Below are positions 25,004-32,076 of a stretch of 35,577 bases of DNA, in pieces; position 1 is the first letter of the stretch; each line of letters begins with the position of its first letter. The stretch lies in the NCBI GenBank assembly GCA_014879735.1, contig JACSRN010000087.1:1-35577 (forward strand), read 5' to 3'. A program made the position numbers and the translations under genes. The notes under the pieces were generated by a model. It was not told the origin of the DNA. It saw nothing but the letters and a program-made list of their open reading frames with translations, and made no database searches. The DNA comes from Paracoccaceae bacterium. Lineage in GTDB: Bacteria; Pseudomonadota; Alphaproteobacteria; Rhodobacterales; Rhodobacteraceae.

Positions 25004-25885
25004 ATGCAGAAAGCACTCGTGACGCCAGACCGGATTCCTGAGTGGATTCCCGGCACAATCACGATGGACAGTTCCGGCCGGGACTGGAAGGGCATCACGA
25101 TGAAAGGCTACCACTACGATCGCCAGGACGCGGCCATCCCCGCGATGCGCGATTACATGATCGTAGCCTACGACGGAAATCCGACGACCATGCTGCGAAC
25201 AAGTGGCGGATCAAGGCAAAGCGCGCCCGTTGGCAGGGGCAGGATCTCGCTTTTGACGCGGGCCGAGCAATCCACGTGGTGCTGGGCAGAACCGATCAAG
25301 GTTCGGCATATCTACATCGGTCATGACTGCCTTGAGGACACGGCACAGACCGTGTTTGGCCGCAGTCCGCAATCCGTCGAGATACAAGATCAGGTTTCGG
25401 CCGAGGATCCGGTTCTGCTAAACTGCTTCCACATGCTTGAAAACGAACTGCGCAACGGTGGCATGGGGCAGCGCCTGATGATTGACGCGCTGCGCAACCA
25501 GATCGCGGTGCATATGCTGCGACGCTATGCCCGGATCCGGCTTGCCGATGAAAGCGGCTCCGCCTTCAGCCCGACTCAACGCAAACGCATCATAGACCTC
25601 ATCGAAGACCAGCTCAGCGAAAACATCAGCCTTGACGATCTCGCCGCTGCCGTCGGCCTCAGCCCGTTTCACTTTTCCCGCCAGTTCAAGGCCGACTTCG
25701 GGATCGCCCCATACGCCTTTGTAATCCAGAAACGTGTCAGCAAGGCACAGGAGATGCTCCGACGCGGGCGCCTTCCACTTAAGTCGGTCGCGCTGGACTG
25801 TGGTTTCTCCGACCAAAGCCACCTTTGCCGTACATTTCGCAAGATAGTAGGTGTGACGCCAGCCCAGTACCAGAACAGAGCATGA
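25004..25885 (+). CDS. AraC/XylS-family transcriptional regulator
   Basis: This 293-residue protein has the two helix-turn-helix motifs of AraC regulators in its last 100 residues: ISLDDLAAAVGLSPFHFSRQF and LKSVALDCGFSDQSHLCRTF, ending with VGVTPAQYQ. The N-terminal 170 residues would sense an effector. A strong ribosome site (AAGGGGGAGCC) precedes the ATG. It closes the plus-strand operon. Known chn clusters use an AraC-type activator (ChnR), so a matching role here is plausible, with the IclR protein as second control. Orthology to ChnR was not tested. Confidence 0.93.
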   Translation: MQKALVTPDRIPEWIPGTITMDSSGRDWKGITMKGYHYDRQDAAIPAMRDYMIVAYDGNPTTMLRTSGGSRQSAPVGRGRISLLTRAEQSTWCWAEPIKVRHIYIGHDCLEDTAQTVFGRSPQSVEIQDQVSAEDPVLLNCFHMLENELRNGGMGQRLMIDALRNQIAVHMLRRYARIRLADESGSAFSPTQRKRIIDLIEDQLSENISLDDLAAAVGLSPFHFSRQFKADFGIAPYAFVIQKRVSKAQEMLRRGRLPLKSVALDCGFSDQSHLCRTFRKIVGVTPAQYQNRA

Positions 25886-26039
25886 CTTTCGCCGCGAGTA
25901 TCATTTGCAGGTCTTGACCTTCTGCGAGCACAAACGATGGCGGACCTCTGTTGGGCTCTGACTTGCCCCCTCCACCAAGTCAGGACCAATTGATCATTCG
26001 CTCGCTGCGTCACTCGGACTCCGTGAGGAGACTGACCGA
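25886..26039. other. Short gap at the right side of the catabolic island
   Basis: No gene is seen after the AraC stop. Sequence becomes less GC-rich and leads into an IS remnant; the right edge of the catabolic island is probably here. Confidence 0.35.
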
Positions 26040-26200
26040 TAAGCAACCTTTTCTGGCTGACAGACGCACAGATGGCGCGGTTTCAACCTTTCTTTCCAAA
26101 AGGCTATGGCAACCCCCGCGCCTTCATAAATCGCAATGGTGTGCTCTGGTGTGATACGCGTCGGGAGTATGGCCCAGCATTTGGATCGATCTGGAGGCAC
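26040..26200 (+). pseudogene. Remnant of an IS5-family transposase gene
   Basis: In the frame starting at 26051 the translation reads FWLTDAQMARFQPFFPKGYG, then NPRAFINRNGVLWCDTRREYG. These are the opening of IS5/IS1031-type transposases (LTDxQMxRLxPFFP and FINRNGxxWRDxPxxYGP), but the DDRRVLSGI-type segment that normally joins them is missing. A one-base shift is also apparent near 26050. The rest of the transposase is lost. It is a decayed insertion next to an intact IS1182-type element. Confidence 0.65.
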
Positions 26201-26260
26201 CGGGGATCACGTTTTCCACATAGCCGCCGTTGGCTGTGATCCGCACGAAGGGCTGCTAAG

Positions 26261-26280
26261 GGCCGAGGCTGTGTGGAAAC
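26261..26280 (+). repeat. Terminal inverted repeat of the IS1182-family element (left)
   Basis: The 20 bases ggccgaggctgtgtggaaac are repeated exactly in inverted orientation at 27905-27924. Confidence 0.9.
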
Positions 26281-26422
26281 GCGGTGGCGACGTCTGCGGC
26301 GTGGTCGATCGGAGCATTTCCGGACAACAGGTTCGCAATGAGCGCACATCGCTTTCACCGCGCCTCTGGGAGGGGCATCTGACGGCCACCGGTCGGCCTC
26401 ATGTAGCTCCAGAGAGCTGATA

Positions 26423-27862
26423 TCAGCCCCGCATGGCCCGCATCAGCCCCCTGACGCCGAGCAGAGCGACCATTCGCTTGATGTTGTAGGCCAGCACATT
26501 CAACGCCATTTCGCTGCGGACATTCTTCAGTCTGCGCGTCAGGAAATGGGTGCCGCCCATCCACGCTTTGATCGTGCCGAACGGGTGTTCGACGGTGCAG
26601 CGGCGGAGTGTCATGTAGTCCGGGCCGCGTCCCAGACGGCTCTCCATGTCGTCGACCAGATCTTCCCGCTCCCAGCGCGAAATCCGCCGCTCGTTGCCCG
26701 TCGTGCAATTGGTCAGGAGCGGGCAGGTCTTGCATCCGTTGATCCAACATCGCCGGATCGGGATGCCGCGCTCCTCGGTCGTGTAGCGGTAGGTCAGGTC
26801 TTCGCCTGCGGGGCAGACGTAGACGTCCCGTTCGGCGTCGTAGACGAAGTCCGCCTTCACATACATGCCCTTGGCCGCATTGCCCGAGGTCGCAGGCCGC
26901 GGCACTGTCGTCATGATGCCTGCCTCATGGCAAGCCAGGATCTCGGGGTCGCTGAAGTAGCCCTTGTCGGCGATGGCATGCAATTCGTCCCGCCCAAGGG
27001 CAGCCTTGGCCGCGATGGCCATCTGGCTGAGCTGTTCGCGGTCGAAGCCCTGGTTGGTGACCTCATGCGCGACGATGAGATGCGTCTCAGCATCGACAGC
27101 ACTCTGCACATTGTAGCCGACCAAGCCGCTGTGCCGCGCGCTGGTCGCCATCGAGCGGGCGTCCGGGTCAGTCAGGGAAATCTGGCCATCCGGTGCGTCG
27201 GCCAAAGCCTTGTCCATCTCTCTGAGGCGCGCGATCTCCTGCCGGATGCGGCCATAGCGGCGGGACAGATGCTCGACCTTTCCCGCTCTTGCCTCGCCTT
27301 CCTCCTGCCGGTCGATACGGACCATCTCGGTGATGTATCGTTCGACATCGGCTTCGAGATGGGCGATGCGACTGGCGATCTTACCCTTGGTGAAGTTCCT
27401 GTCGCGGTTGTTCACGGCCTTGAACTTGCTGCCGTCGATGGCCACACAATCGCCCTTCAGCGTGCCGATCCGGCGGCAAAGCTCGACGAACTGCGCGCAG
27501 ACCTTGCGGATGCCCGCGCCGTTGTCGCGCCGGAAATCCGCGATGGTCTTGTGATCCGGCACCAGCTTGCCGGTCAGCCACATGACCTCGACATTGCGTC
27601 CCGCCTCGCGTTCTAATCGGCGGCTCGACGGGATGCGGTTCAGGTAACCGTAGATGAACAGCTTGAGCAGGACCGCGGGGTGATAACCGGGTCGCCCCGT
27701 CCGAGCGGGGACCGATCGGGCGAAACCGAGACGCTGCAGATCCAACTCTTCGACGAAGAAGTCTACGACGCGAACGAGGCTGTCTTCACCGATCCAGTCG
27801 TCCAGCCGATCCGGGAAAAGCACCGATTGGCTGCGATCAACGCCCTCGATGAAACCCACCAT
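26423..27862 (-). CDS. IS1182-family transposase
   Basis: This 479-residue DDE transposase starts with the DUF772-type N-terminal domain (GRPGYHPAVLLKLFIYGYLN, RRLEREAGRNVEVMWLTG, PDHKTIADFR). It continues with the DDE domain: CVAIDGSKFKAVNNRD, TDPDARSM, GYNVQSAVD and ADKGYFSDPE. The C-terminus has a cysteine cluster (CWINGCKTCPLLTNC) and RRCTVEHPFGTIKAWMG, with the last acidic residue of the triad. The ATG at 27862 follows GCGGAGGCGGGC. The length is full for the family and no frameshift is seen. Confidence 0.95.
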   Translation of the reverse strand: MVGFIEGVDRSQSVLFPDRLDDWIGEDSLVRVVDFFVEELDLQRLGFARSVPARTGRPGYHPAVLLKLFIYGYLNRIPSSRRLEREAGRNVEVMWLTGKLVPDHKTIADFRRDNGAGIRKVCAQFVELCRRIGTLKGDCVAIDGSKFKAVNNRDRNFTKGKIASRIAHLEADVERYITEMVRIDRQEEGEARAGKVEHLSRRYGRIRQEIARLREMDKALADAPDGQISLTDPDARSMATSARHSGLVGYNVQSAVDAETHLIVAHEVTNQGFDREQLSQMAIAAKAALGRDELHAIADKGYFSDPEILACHEAGIMTTVPRPATSGNAAKGMYVKADFVYDAERDVYVCPAGEDLTYRYTTEERGIPIRRCWINGCKTCPLLTNCTTGNERRISRWEREDLVDDMESRLGRGPDYMTLRRCTVEHPFGTIKAWMGGTHFLTRRLKNVRSEMALNVLAYNIKRMVALLGVRGLMRAMRG

Positions 27863-27904
27863 GCCCGCCTCCGCCTGACCTGCGGAAGTTTACCACAGAG
27901 ACGG

Positions 27905-27924
27905 GTTTCCACACAGCCTCGGCC
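27905..27924 (-). repeat. Terminal inverted repeat of the IS1182-family element (right)
   Basis: Exact inverted copy of 26261-26280. It lies only 19 bp from the end of the H-NS-like gene. Confidence 0.9.
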
Positions 27925-27943
27925 GAAAGCGTAGGTCAAGCCT

Positions 27944-28264
27944 TCAACTGATGGCCAGGTCGCTCGCGGTCTTTCCCGCATCCAAAGCCTTCACGAACCA
28001 CTGCGGTTTCCGCCCCCGGCCGGACCAGGTGAGCGCCGGGTTCTCAGGGTGCCGGTATTTCGCCGCGGCAGGCGCACGGGAGGATTTCGTATCGGTGCTG
28101 ACAAGTTCGGCCAAGGAGTAGCCCAGATCCCGGGCGAGCGCTTCTACCTTGGCGCGGGCTTCCGCCTTCTGCCGATCCTCATAGGTGGAAATCGCCTTGG
28201 CGATGTCCTTCTGCATTTTCTTCAGCTCGCTGAGCGACAGTGCCTCGAGATCGTAATCAGCCAT
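27944..28264 (-). CDS. H-NS/HvrA-family nucleoid-associated protein
   Basis: This 106-residue protein has an N-terminal coiled coil for oligomerisation (about 5-50: LSLSELKKMQKDIAKAISTY, then a Lys/Glu/Ala-rich helix). Its C-terminal H-NS DNA-binding motif is YRHPENPALTWSGRGRKPQW. HvrA-type members in Rhodobacterales silence or modulate transcription of AT-rich or horizontally acquired DNA. A plasmid-borne copy may soften the cost of carrying foreign genes (inference). The ATG at 28264 matches the family N-terminus. The ribosome site is weak, and the frame stays open further upstream. Confidence 0.93.
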   Translation of the reverse strand: MADYDLEALSLSELKKMQKDIAKAISTYEDRQKAEARAKVEALARDLGYSLAELVSTDTKSSRAPAAAKYRHPENPALTWSGRGRKPQWFVKALDAGKTASDLAIS

Positions 28265-28689
28265 TTGTGCGGTCCGTATCCGAATGTCCCGGTATCGATA
28301 GCCCGTCGCGGCAGGGCGCCGCAACTCCCAGAGGGCAGGGGCAGGGGTGGCATAGGCTGGTGATCTCCGTTTTCGTCGCCGGTGAGGTGCTGAACTGGGG
28401 GGGCAGGCTGTCCCGATGGGCAAGGTGATAGGGTCCGGCATGGGCTCCCCGCACATCTCTGGCTCCTGGGCCATCCCTTCGACTGACAATCCCCTAATCC
28501 CGTTCTGGCTCTCGCGCGCAACCCCGCTTCAGTCCGGGCCGTGTTGCCCCTTTGGGGCTGCCCGCTCCACCCCGGTCCTCTGGGGGTTTCCGGCGTCCGT
28601 TCCGTCCACCGTGCACGCGTCACCCGACGGGCTTTTTCCGGGTCTTGTCGAAGGGACGGTCCCGAAGACAGGAGCAACAGGAGCTTACC
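28265..28689. other. 425-bp divergent gap between the H-NS-like gene and ssb
   Basis: No supported gene. It must hold the divergent promoters of both neighbours. A short hairpin, gcccctttggggc, lies at 28546-28558. The last 20 bases carry the ssb ribosome site (AGGAGCTTACC). Long open frames cross it on both strands but look like by-products of high GC content. Confidence 0.4.
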
Positions 28690-29094
28690 ATGCAGAACAT
28701 CGTCATCCTCGCCGGCAACATCGGTCAGACCCCCGAAGTCCGCACCACCCAGGGCGGCACCAAGATCACCAACTTCAGCCTCGCCACCTCCCGCCCCCGC
28801 CTCTCGGAAGGTCGCGTGCTGCGCGACGAGAATGGCTACCGGGTCATGGACACCGAATGGCACCGTATCACCTGCTTCAACGGTCTGGGCAAGACGGTCG
28901 CGGAGCATTGCGAAAAGGGCATGAAGGTCCTCGTCCACGGCCGCATCCACTACACCAAGTGGATCGACAGCATGGGGAACGACCGCTACGGCTGCGAGAT
29001 CATCGCCGAGAAGGTCGACTTCCTGAGCCGCCCGAAGTCGGCCGAGAACGAAAGCCCCGAGCTGGTCGACCGCGACGACGAGATCCCGTTCTGA
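28690..29094 (+). CDS. ssb: Single-stranded DNA-binding protein
   Basis: This 134-residue protein has an OB fold (MQNIVILAGNIGQTPEVRTT, then TEWHRITCFNGLGKTVAEHCEKGMKV and VHGRIHYTKWID). It ends in DEIPF, the conserved acidic tip that binds partner proteins. It is shorter than chromosomal SSBs because the flexible linker is nearly absent, as is usual for plasmid copies that protect transferred or replicating DNA. The ATG at 28690 has AGGAG eight bases ahead. A strong hairpin follows the stop. Confidence 0.95.
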   Translation: MQNIVILAGNIGQTPEVRTTQGGTKITNFSLATSRPRLSEGRVLRDENGYRVMDTEWHRITCFNGLGKTVAEHCEKGMKVLVHGRIHYTKWIDSMGNDRYGCEIIAEKVDFLSRPKSAENESPELVDRDDEIPF

Positions 29095-29116
29095 GGATCG
29101 GGGTCTCCCCCTGGGG

Positions 29117-29138
29117 CCCGGCGGGGAAACCCGCCGGG
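29117..29138 (+). terminator. Terminator-like hairpin after ssb
   Basis: A perfect nine-bp stem (cccggcggg / cccgccggg) with a GAAA tetraloop is followed by tctgttaaactt. It also lies just past the stop of the convergent gene at 29150 and may serve both. The design matches the hairpin at 7067-7084. Confidence 0.7.
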
Positions 29139-29149
29139 TCTGTTAAACT

Positions 29150-29746
29150 TCAGCCTAGCGTCTTTATCGCCGCCAGCTTCTTGTCGATCCTACCGATGTG
29201 GTGGTCCCAGTCATCTGCCCAGCCCTCTGCGTTCGCTTGCTTGCAGAGCGCCCTCGCCAAGGTCCAGTTGCCGCGCTTCTCTTCGATGATGCGAAGCTGC
29301 CGGTAGCCCGCGTGGGCCGGGATGAAGCCCCAGTTCTTGTCCTCGCGGAAGAACCGGACGACATTAGCCCCGAGGCCGATCTGGCGCTGGAAACTCTTCA
29401 CTGCCTCGTCCAAAGCGAATGGATCGTGATCCCGCCACCGGTAATAGAACGCACCTCTGACCGCAAAGTAGAAGTGCAGGTCAAGAACCGGGACGTTCTC
29501 GTTTACCAGCGTGTCAGCCCGATCTAGCAGCTTGTACCCCAGATGGCGCAGGTGCTCCTTCTTAAGGTATTCCGCCAGCGTGCCGAGGCTGTTGGGGTTG
29601 GTCGACCGCGCAAGGCTTTCCGCCGTGCCTCCGCCTAGTGGCGCGAAGACCCCTTCAATGGTCGCGCGCACCTCCTGCGTGAAGGCGTCCGTCCACCAGT
29701 CACCGTTCGGTTTCGATTCGGCTTTTCGACGGATGAATGGCAGCAT
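29150..29746 (-). CDS. Hypothetical protein (198 aa), divergent partner of the HEPN-like gene
   Basis: I do not recognise this family. The protein starts MLPFIRRKAESKPNGDWWTD and is mostly helical, with an aromatic-rich middle (HFYFAVRGAFYYRWRD) and a charged C-terminus ending in KKLAAIKTLG. No signal peptide or membrane segment is seen. The ATG at 29746 was chosen because CAGGGAAACAGG lies ahead; the open frame extends upstream but would run into the divergent gene. It is separated by 39 bp from that gene, so the two share a promoter region and may form a functional pair. Confidence 0.6.
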   Translation of the reverse strand: MLPFIRRKAESKPNGDWWTDAFTQEVRATIEGVFAPLGGGTAESLARSTNPNSLGTLAEYLKKEHLRHLGYKLLDRADTLVNENVPVLDLHFYFAVRGAFYYRWRDHDPFALDEAVKSFQRQIGLGANVVRFFREDKNWGFIPAHAGYRQLRIIEEKRGNWTLARALCKQANAEGWADDWDHHIGRIDKKLAAIKTLG

Positions 29747-29785
29747 CCTGTTTCCCTGTCCCACCACCGTGGGTAGCATCGCATC

Positions 29786-30691
29786 ATGCAAATACCTGAC
29801 GACATCACACCCATTCTGCGCGAGATCGACCAGTCGCTCAAGGAGAAGGCAATACCGCCACACTCGCGCCCCATCATGGCGGTGATCGAGTTCGGAAAAA
29901 GGTTCCGCATCAGTCTTCCCATTGCGAAGCTCCCGCCCGGTGCACCGGCAGAACTGGTCGCCACCAGCGTATACACCGACCGCATCCACCGCTGGTACGA
30001 AGAGGTCTACGGCGATCTGATCAAGACCGATTTCTCAGAGGAGGCCAAGGTCGCGGTCCTCGCGGATGGGGACATCTGGGAGATGCGAATTCCGTTGAGC
30101 TACGGGATGGCGGTTATTGGGGTGAAGCGCGAGTTGCCGAAGGAGACCGGCAACACGATCGGGACGAAAGTTCTGGACCTCAACGCTTGCGCCTCCCTTA
30201 CTGGCATCACCGAGGCCCGCCTTCAGCACTTCTCGGATGATGACCTGAACGAGGTCTATGGGCTTTTCGTGGTGGGCCTCGACGTTCGCAAGGCATTCGA
30301 CCGTTTCCGCAAGGCCGACCCTATGTTCGCTGCCGCCGAGGATGACTGGGCTGCCGCCGTTGCGAACATGACTAGTCAGTCACCGAACTGGGGACACGCG
30401 AGATGGGCATCTCTTCAGATGACCGAGAAGTTCATGAAGGGCCTGATCACGCTGGTTGGGGACGTCCCGGTCAAACGGGTTCACGACCTGACGGCGTTGC
30501 ACGACGCACTCGCCTTCTCTGCCGCGGGCATGAACCTCAAGCACCTCCTTGCGGACATCCAATGCGGCGCTGGTGTCCGCTATAACGACCCGAAGATGCC
30601 ATCCACGCGCCAGCAGGCCTACGCCGCGCACAAGGCCAGCCTGCTCGTCGTACGTGTCTTGGGCGACGTCCAATACAGCCAAAACCGATGA
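29786..30691 (+). CDS. Hypothetical protein with HEPN-like C-terminal region (301 aa)
   Basis: The N-terminal half (about 1-140) has alternating strands and helices with no known motif. The C-terminal half resembles HEPN domains: HARWASLQMTEKFMKGLITL, then KRVHDLTALHDALAFSAAG, a VRYNDP turn and a last helix HKASLLVVRVL. HEPN proteins are often RNases or substrate binders in toxin-antitoxin and defence systems. The classical R-x4-6-H catalytic motif is not clearly present (R and H are spaced differently), so it may be a non-catalytic HEPN. The start codon lies 39 bp from the divergent gene with no strong ribosome site. Confidence 0.6.
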   Translation: MQIPDDITPILREIDQSLKEKAIPPHSRPIMAVIEFGKRFRISLPIAKLPPGAPAELVATSVYTDRIHRWYEEVYGDLIKTDFSEEAKVAVLADGDIWEMRIPLSYGMAVIGVKRELPKETGNTIGTKVLDLNACASLTGITEARLQHFSDDDLNEVYGLFVVGLDVRKAFDRFRKADPMFAAAEDDWAAAVANMTSQSPNWGHARWASLQMTEKFMKGLITLVGDVPVKRVHDLTALHDALAFSAAGMNLKHLLADIQCGAGVRYNDPKMPSTRQQAYAAHKASLLVVRVLGDVQYSQNR

Positions 30692-30789
30692 CCACCCGCA
30701 GGCCTCGGACACTGCCGCTTTGCTCTAATTCGCCATTGTGAACCCAAGAGTGAGAGGAGTGCCGGTTTCCCGGTGACGGGTTGAGGGCA

Positions 30790-30828
30790 GGGAGAGTGGC
30801 TCCCGGCGCCCGTCGCGGGAGATAGCCG
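30790..30828 (+). promoter_or_regulatory. Conserved leader before the DUF932 gene
   Basis: The bases gggagagtggctcccggcg followed by cccgtcgcgg repeat, with a few differences, the leader at 4842-4870 in front of the ParB-like gene. In both cases the start codon follows within about 12 bases. This ties the two genes together as members of one backbone module. Confidence 0.55.
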
Positions 30829-31920
30829 ATGGGCGTTGTGGAAGTTCTGGATCCGGTTGCACCGACGCGGGCTGGTGGCTGGAAAGTGGATGTGAGCCGG
30901 GGTGAGCGGAACGGGCGGGTGTCGTCCGAATGGTTCAACCGGCATGATGACGAGCGGTATCTGTCGCTCGACGATCTCTGGGCCAATGTGAAGAGCCGCT
31001 CCGAGCGCAGCCGCAGCAGGGTGGTGCAGACGGTCGACATCCGAGTCGAGGCGGCGCGCGACAACCCCGAACGGTTGCACCTGATGCTGCCGAAAGCGCA
31101 CGAGCCGGTTGCACCCACGCACTGGGCCTTCGGCCAGCTTGCCAGCATCGTCGGCGCTCCGGCATCCTACCTGCGGCAGTTGCCCGCGCCGCTGGCGGGG
31201 ATCAACCTGCAGTATGGCCTGACCAATCACCGCGCAGAGCAGGTGAAAACCTTCGAGACGGAAGACGGCCGCACCGAACTGCGCGCTGTGACCGGCCCCG
31301 ACTATGGCCGCATCCATGACCATGAGCTGGTCGAGGCGGTGCAGCGCATCGCGGGCAATGGCACGGGCGACACGCGCTGGAAGGTGCCGGGTGTGCTGGA
31401 CTGGTCGACCGGGGTCTATAACCCCGATGTCGAGATCAGCCGCGACACGACCACACTCTATGCCTCGGACCGCGACGTCTTTCTGTTCCTGGTCGACGAT
31501 CACAACCCGATCGAGGCGGGCCGCCTGCCGGACGGCTCTCCCGATCTCTATTTCCGGGGCTTCTATTGCTGGAATTCCGAGGTGGGCGCGAAGACGCTCG
31601 GCATGGCGAGCTTCTACCTGCGGGCCGTGTGCCAGAACCGCAATCTCTGGGGCGTCGAGGATTTCCAGGAGATCACCATCCGCCACTCGAAATACGCGGC
31701 CTCCCGCTTCGCCCATGAGGCCGCCCCGGCGCTGACGCGCTTTGCCAATTCCTCGCCGCAGGGCTTCGTGAACGGCATCAAGGCGGCGCGGCAGCAGATC
31801 GTGGCGCGGACGGATGAGGATCGGGATGACTTCCTGCGCAAGCGCGGTTTCTCGAAGGCCGAGTCCGGCAAGATCATCGAGAAGGTGCTGATCGAAGAAG
31901 GCCGCCCGCCGGAGAGCATC
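30829..31920 (+). pseudogene. DUF932-family plasmid gene truncated by a RIT element
   Basis: The intact part encodes about 364 residues of a DUF932 protein, a family common on plasmids and phages with unproven function. Recognisable parts include HWAFGQLASIVGAPASYLRQLP, RAVTGPDYGRIHDHELV, YFRGFYCWNSEVGAKTLG and the C-terminal RKRGFSKAESGKIIEKVLIE. Homology is expected to continue for about 40 more residues, but at about 31921 the sequence changes to palindromic RIT repeats. The frame stays open by chance to 32751 through the element, antisense to a recombinase, so a long chimeric product with no meaning could be made. The start follows the conserved leader and GGGAGATAGCC. Confidence 0.8.
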
Positions 31921-31945
31921 TTATGCCGATCTCGGCATAAGATGC
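31916..31945. repeat. Perfect 14-bp palindromic arms at the RIT left edge
   Basis: The arms gcatcttatgccga and tcggcataagatgc are separated by two bases (tc). The structure straddles the point where the DUF932 gene is cut. It contains two opposed copies of the TTATGCCGA motif that recurs in both ends of the element, so it is a candidate core recombination site. Confidence 0.65.
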
Positions 31946-32015
31946 TTTATGCCGCGCTCAGGATTATGCCGAGGTCGAGGTGTGAAGTGCCTGCGCGGCA
32001 AGGTTTTCGGGGTCT

Positions 32016-32061
32016 GGTTGCTCGGCATAATTACAGTGCCTCGGGTTACAGCAACCCGAGG
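32016..32061 (+). repeat. RIT terminal inverted repeat, left
   Basis: It begins ggttgctcggcataattaca and continues with a hairpin of arms gcctcgggtt / aacccgaggc around a five-base loop. The reverse complement of 35531-35577 matches it with one substitution in the first 34 bases. Confidence 0.85.
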
Positions 32062-32076
32062 CACTGCAGGAGGCGG

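Larger units (their letters stand above)
26261..27924 (-). mobile_element. IS1182-family insertion sequence, intact
   Basis: The 1664-bp element is bounded by perfect 20-bp inverted repeats (ggccgaggctgtgtggaaac at 26261-26280 and its complement at 27905-27924). It contains one full-length transposase on the minus strand. No direct repeat of the target is evident in the flanking bases, so the element may have arisen by recombination between copies or its duplication has decayed. Confidence 0.9.

Noticed and set aside
26546-27616. Plus-strand frame of 356 codons opposite the IS1182 transposase
   Set aside because: Antisense shadow of a clear transposase; no ribosome site or domain.
29150-29989. 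Longer version of the 198-aa hypothetical gene starting at 29989
   Set aside because: It would overlap the divergent gene starting at 29786 by about 200 bp; the ATG at 29746 has a better ribosome site.
31916-32061. Repeats with spacing that might suggest a CRISPR array
   Set aside because: Motifs occur in both orientations with irregular spacing and belong to the RIT ends; no cas genes in the window.
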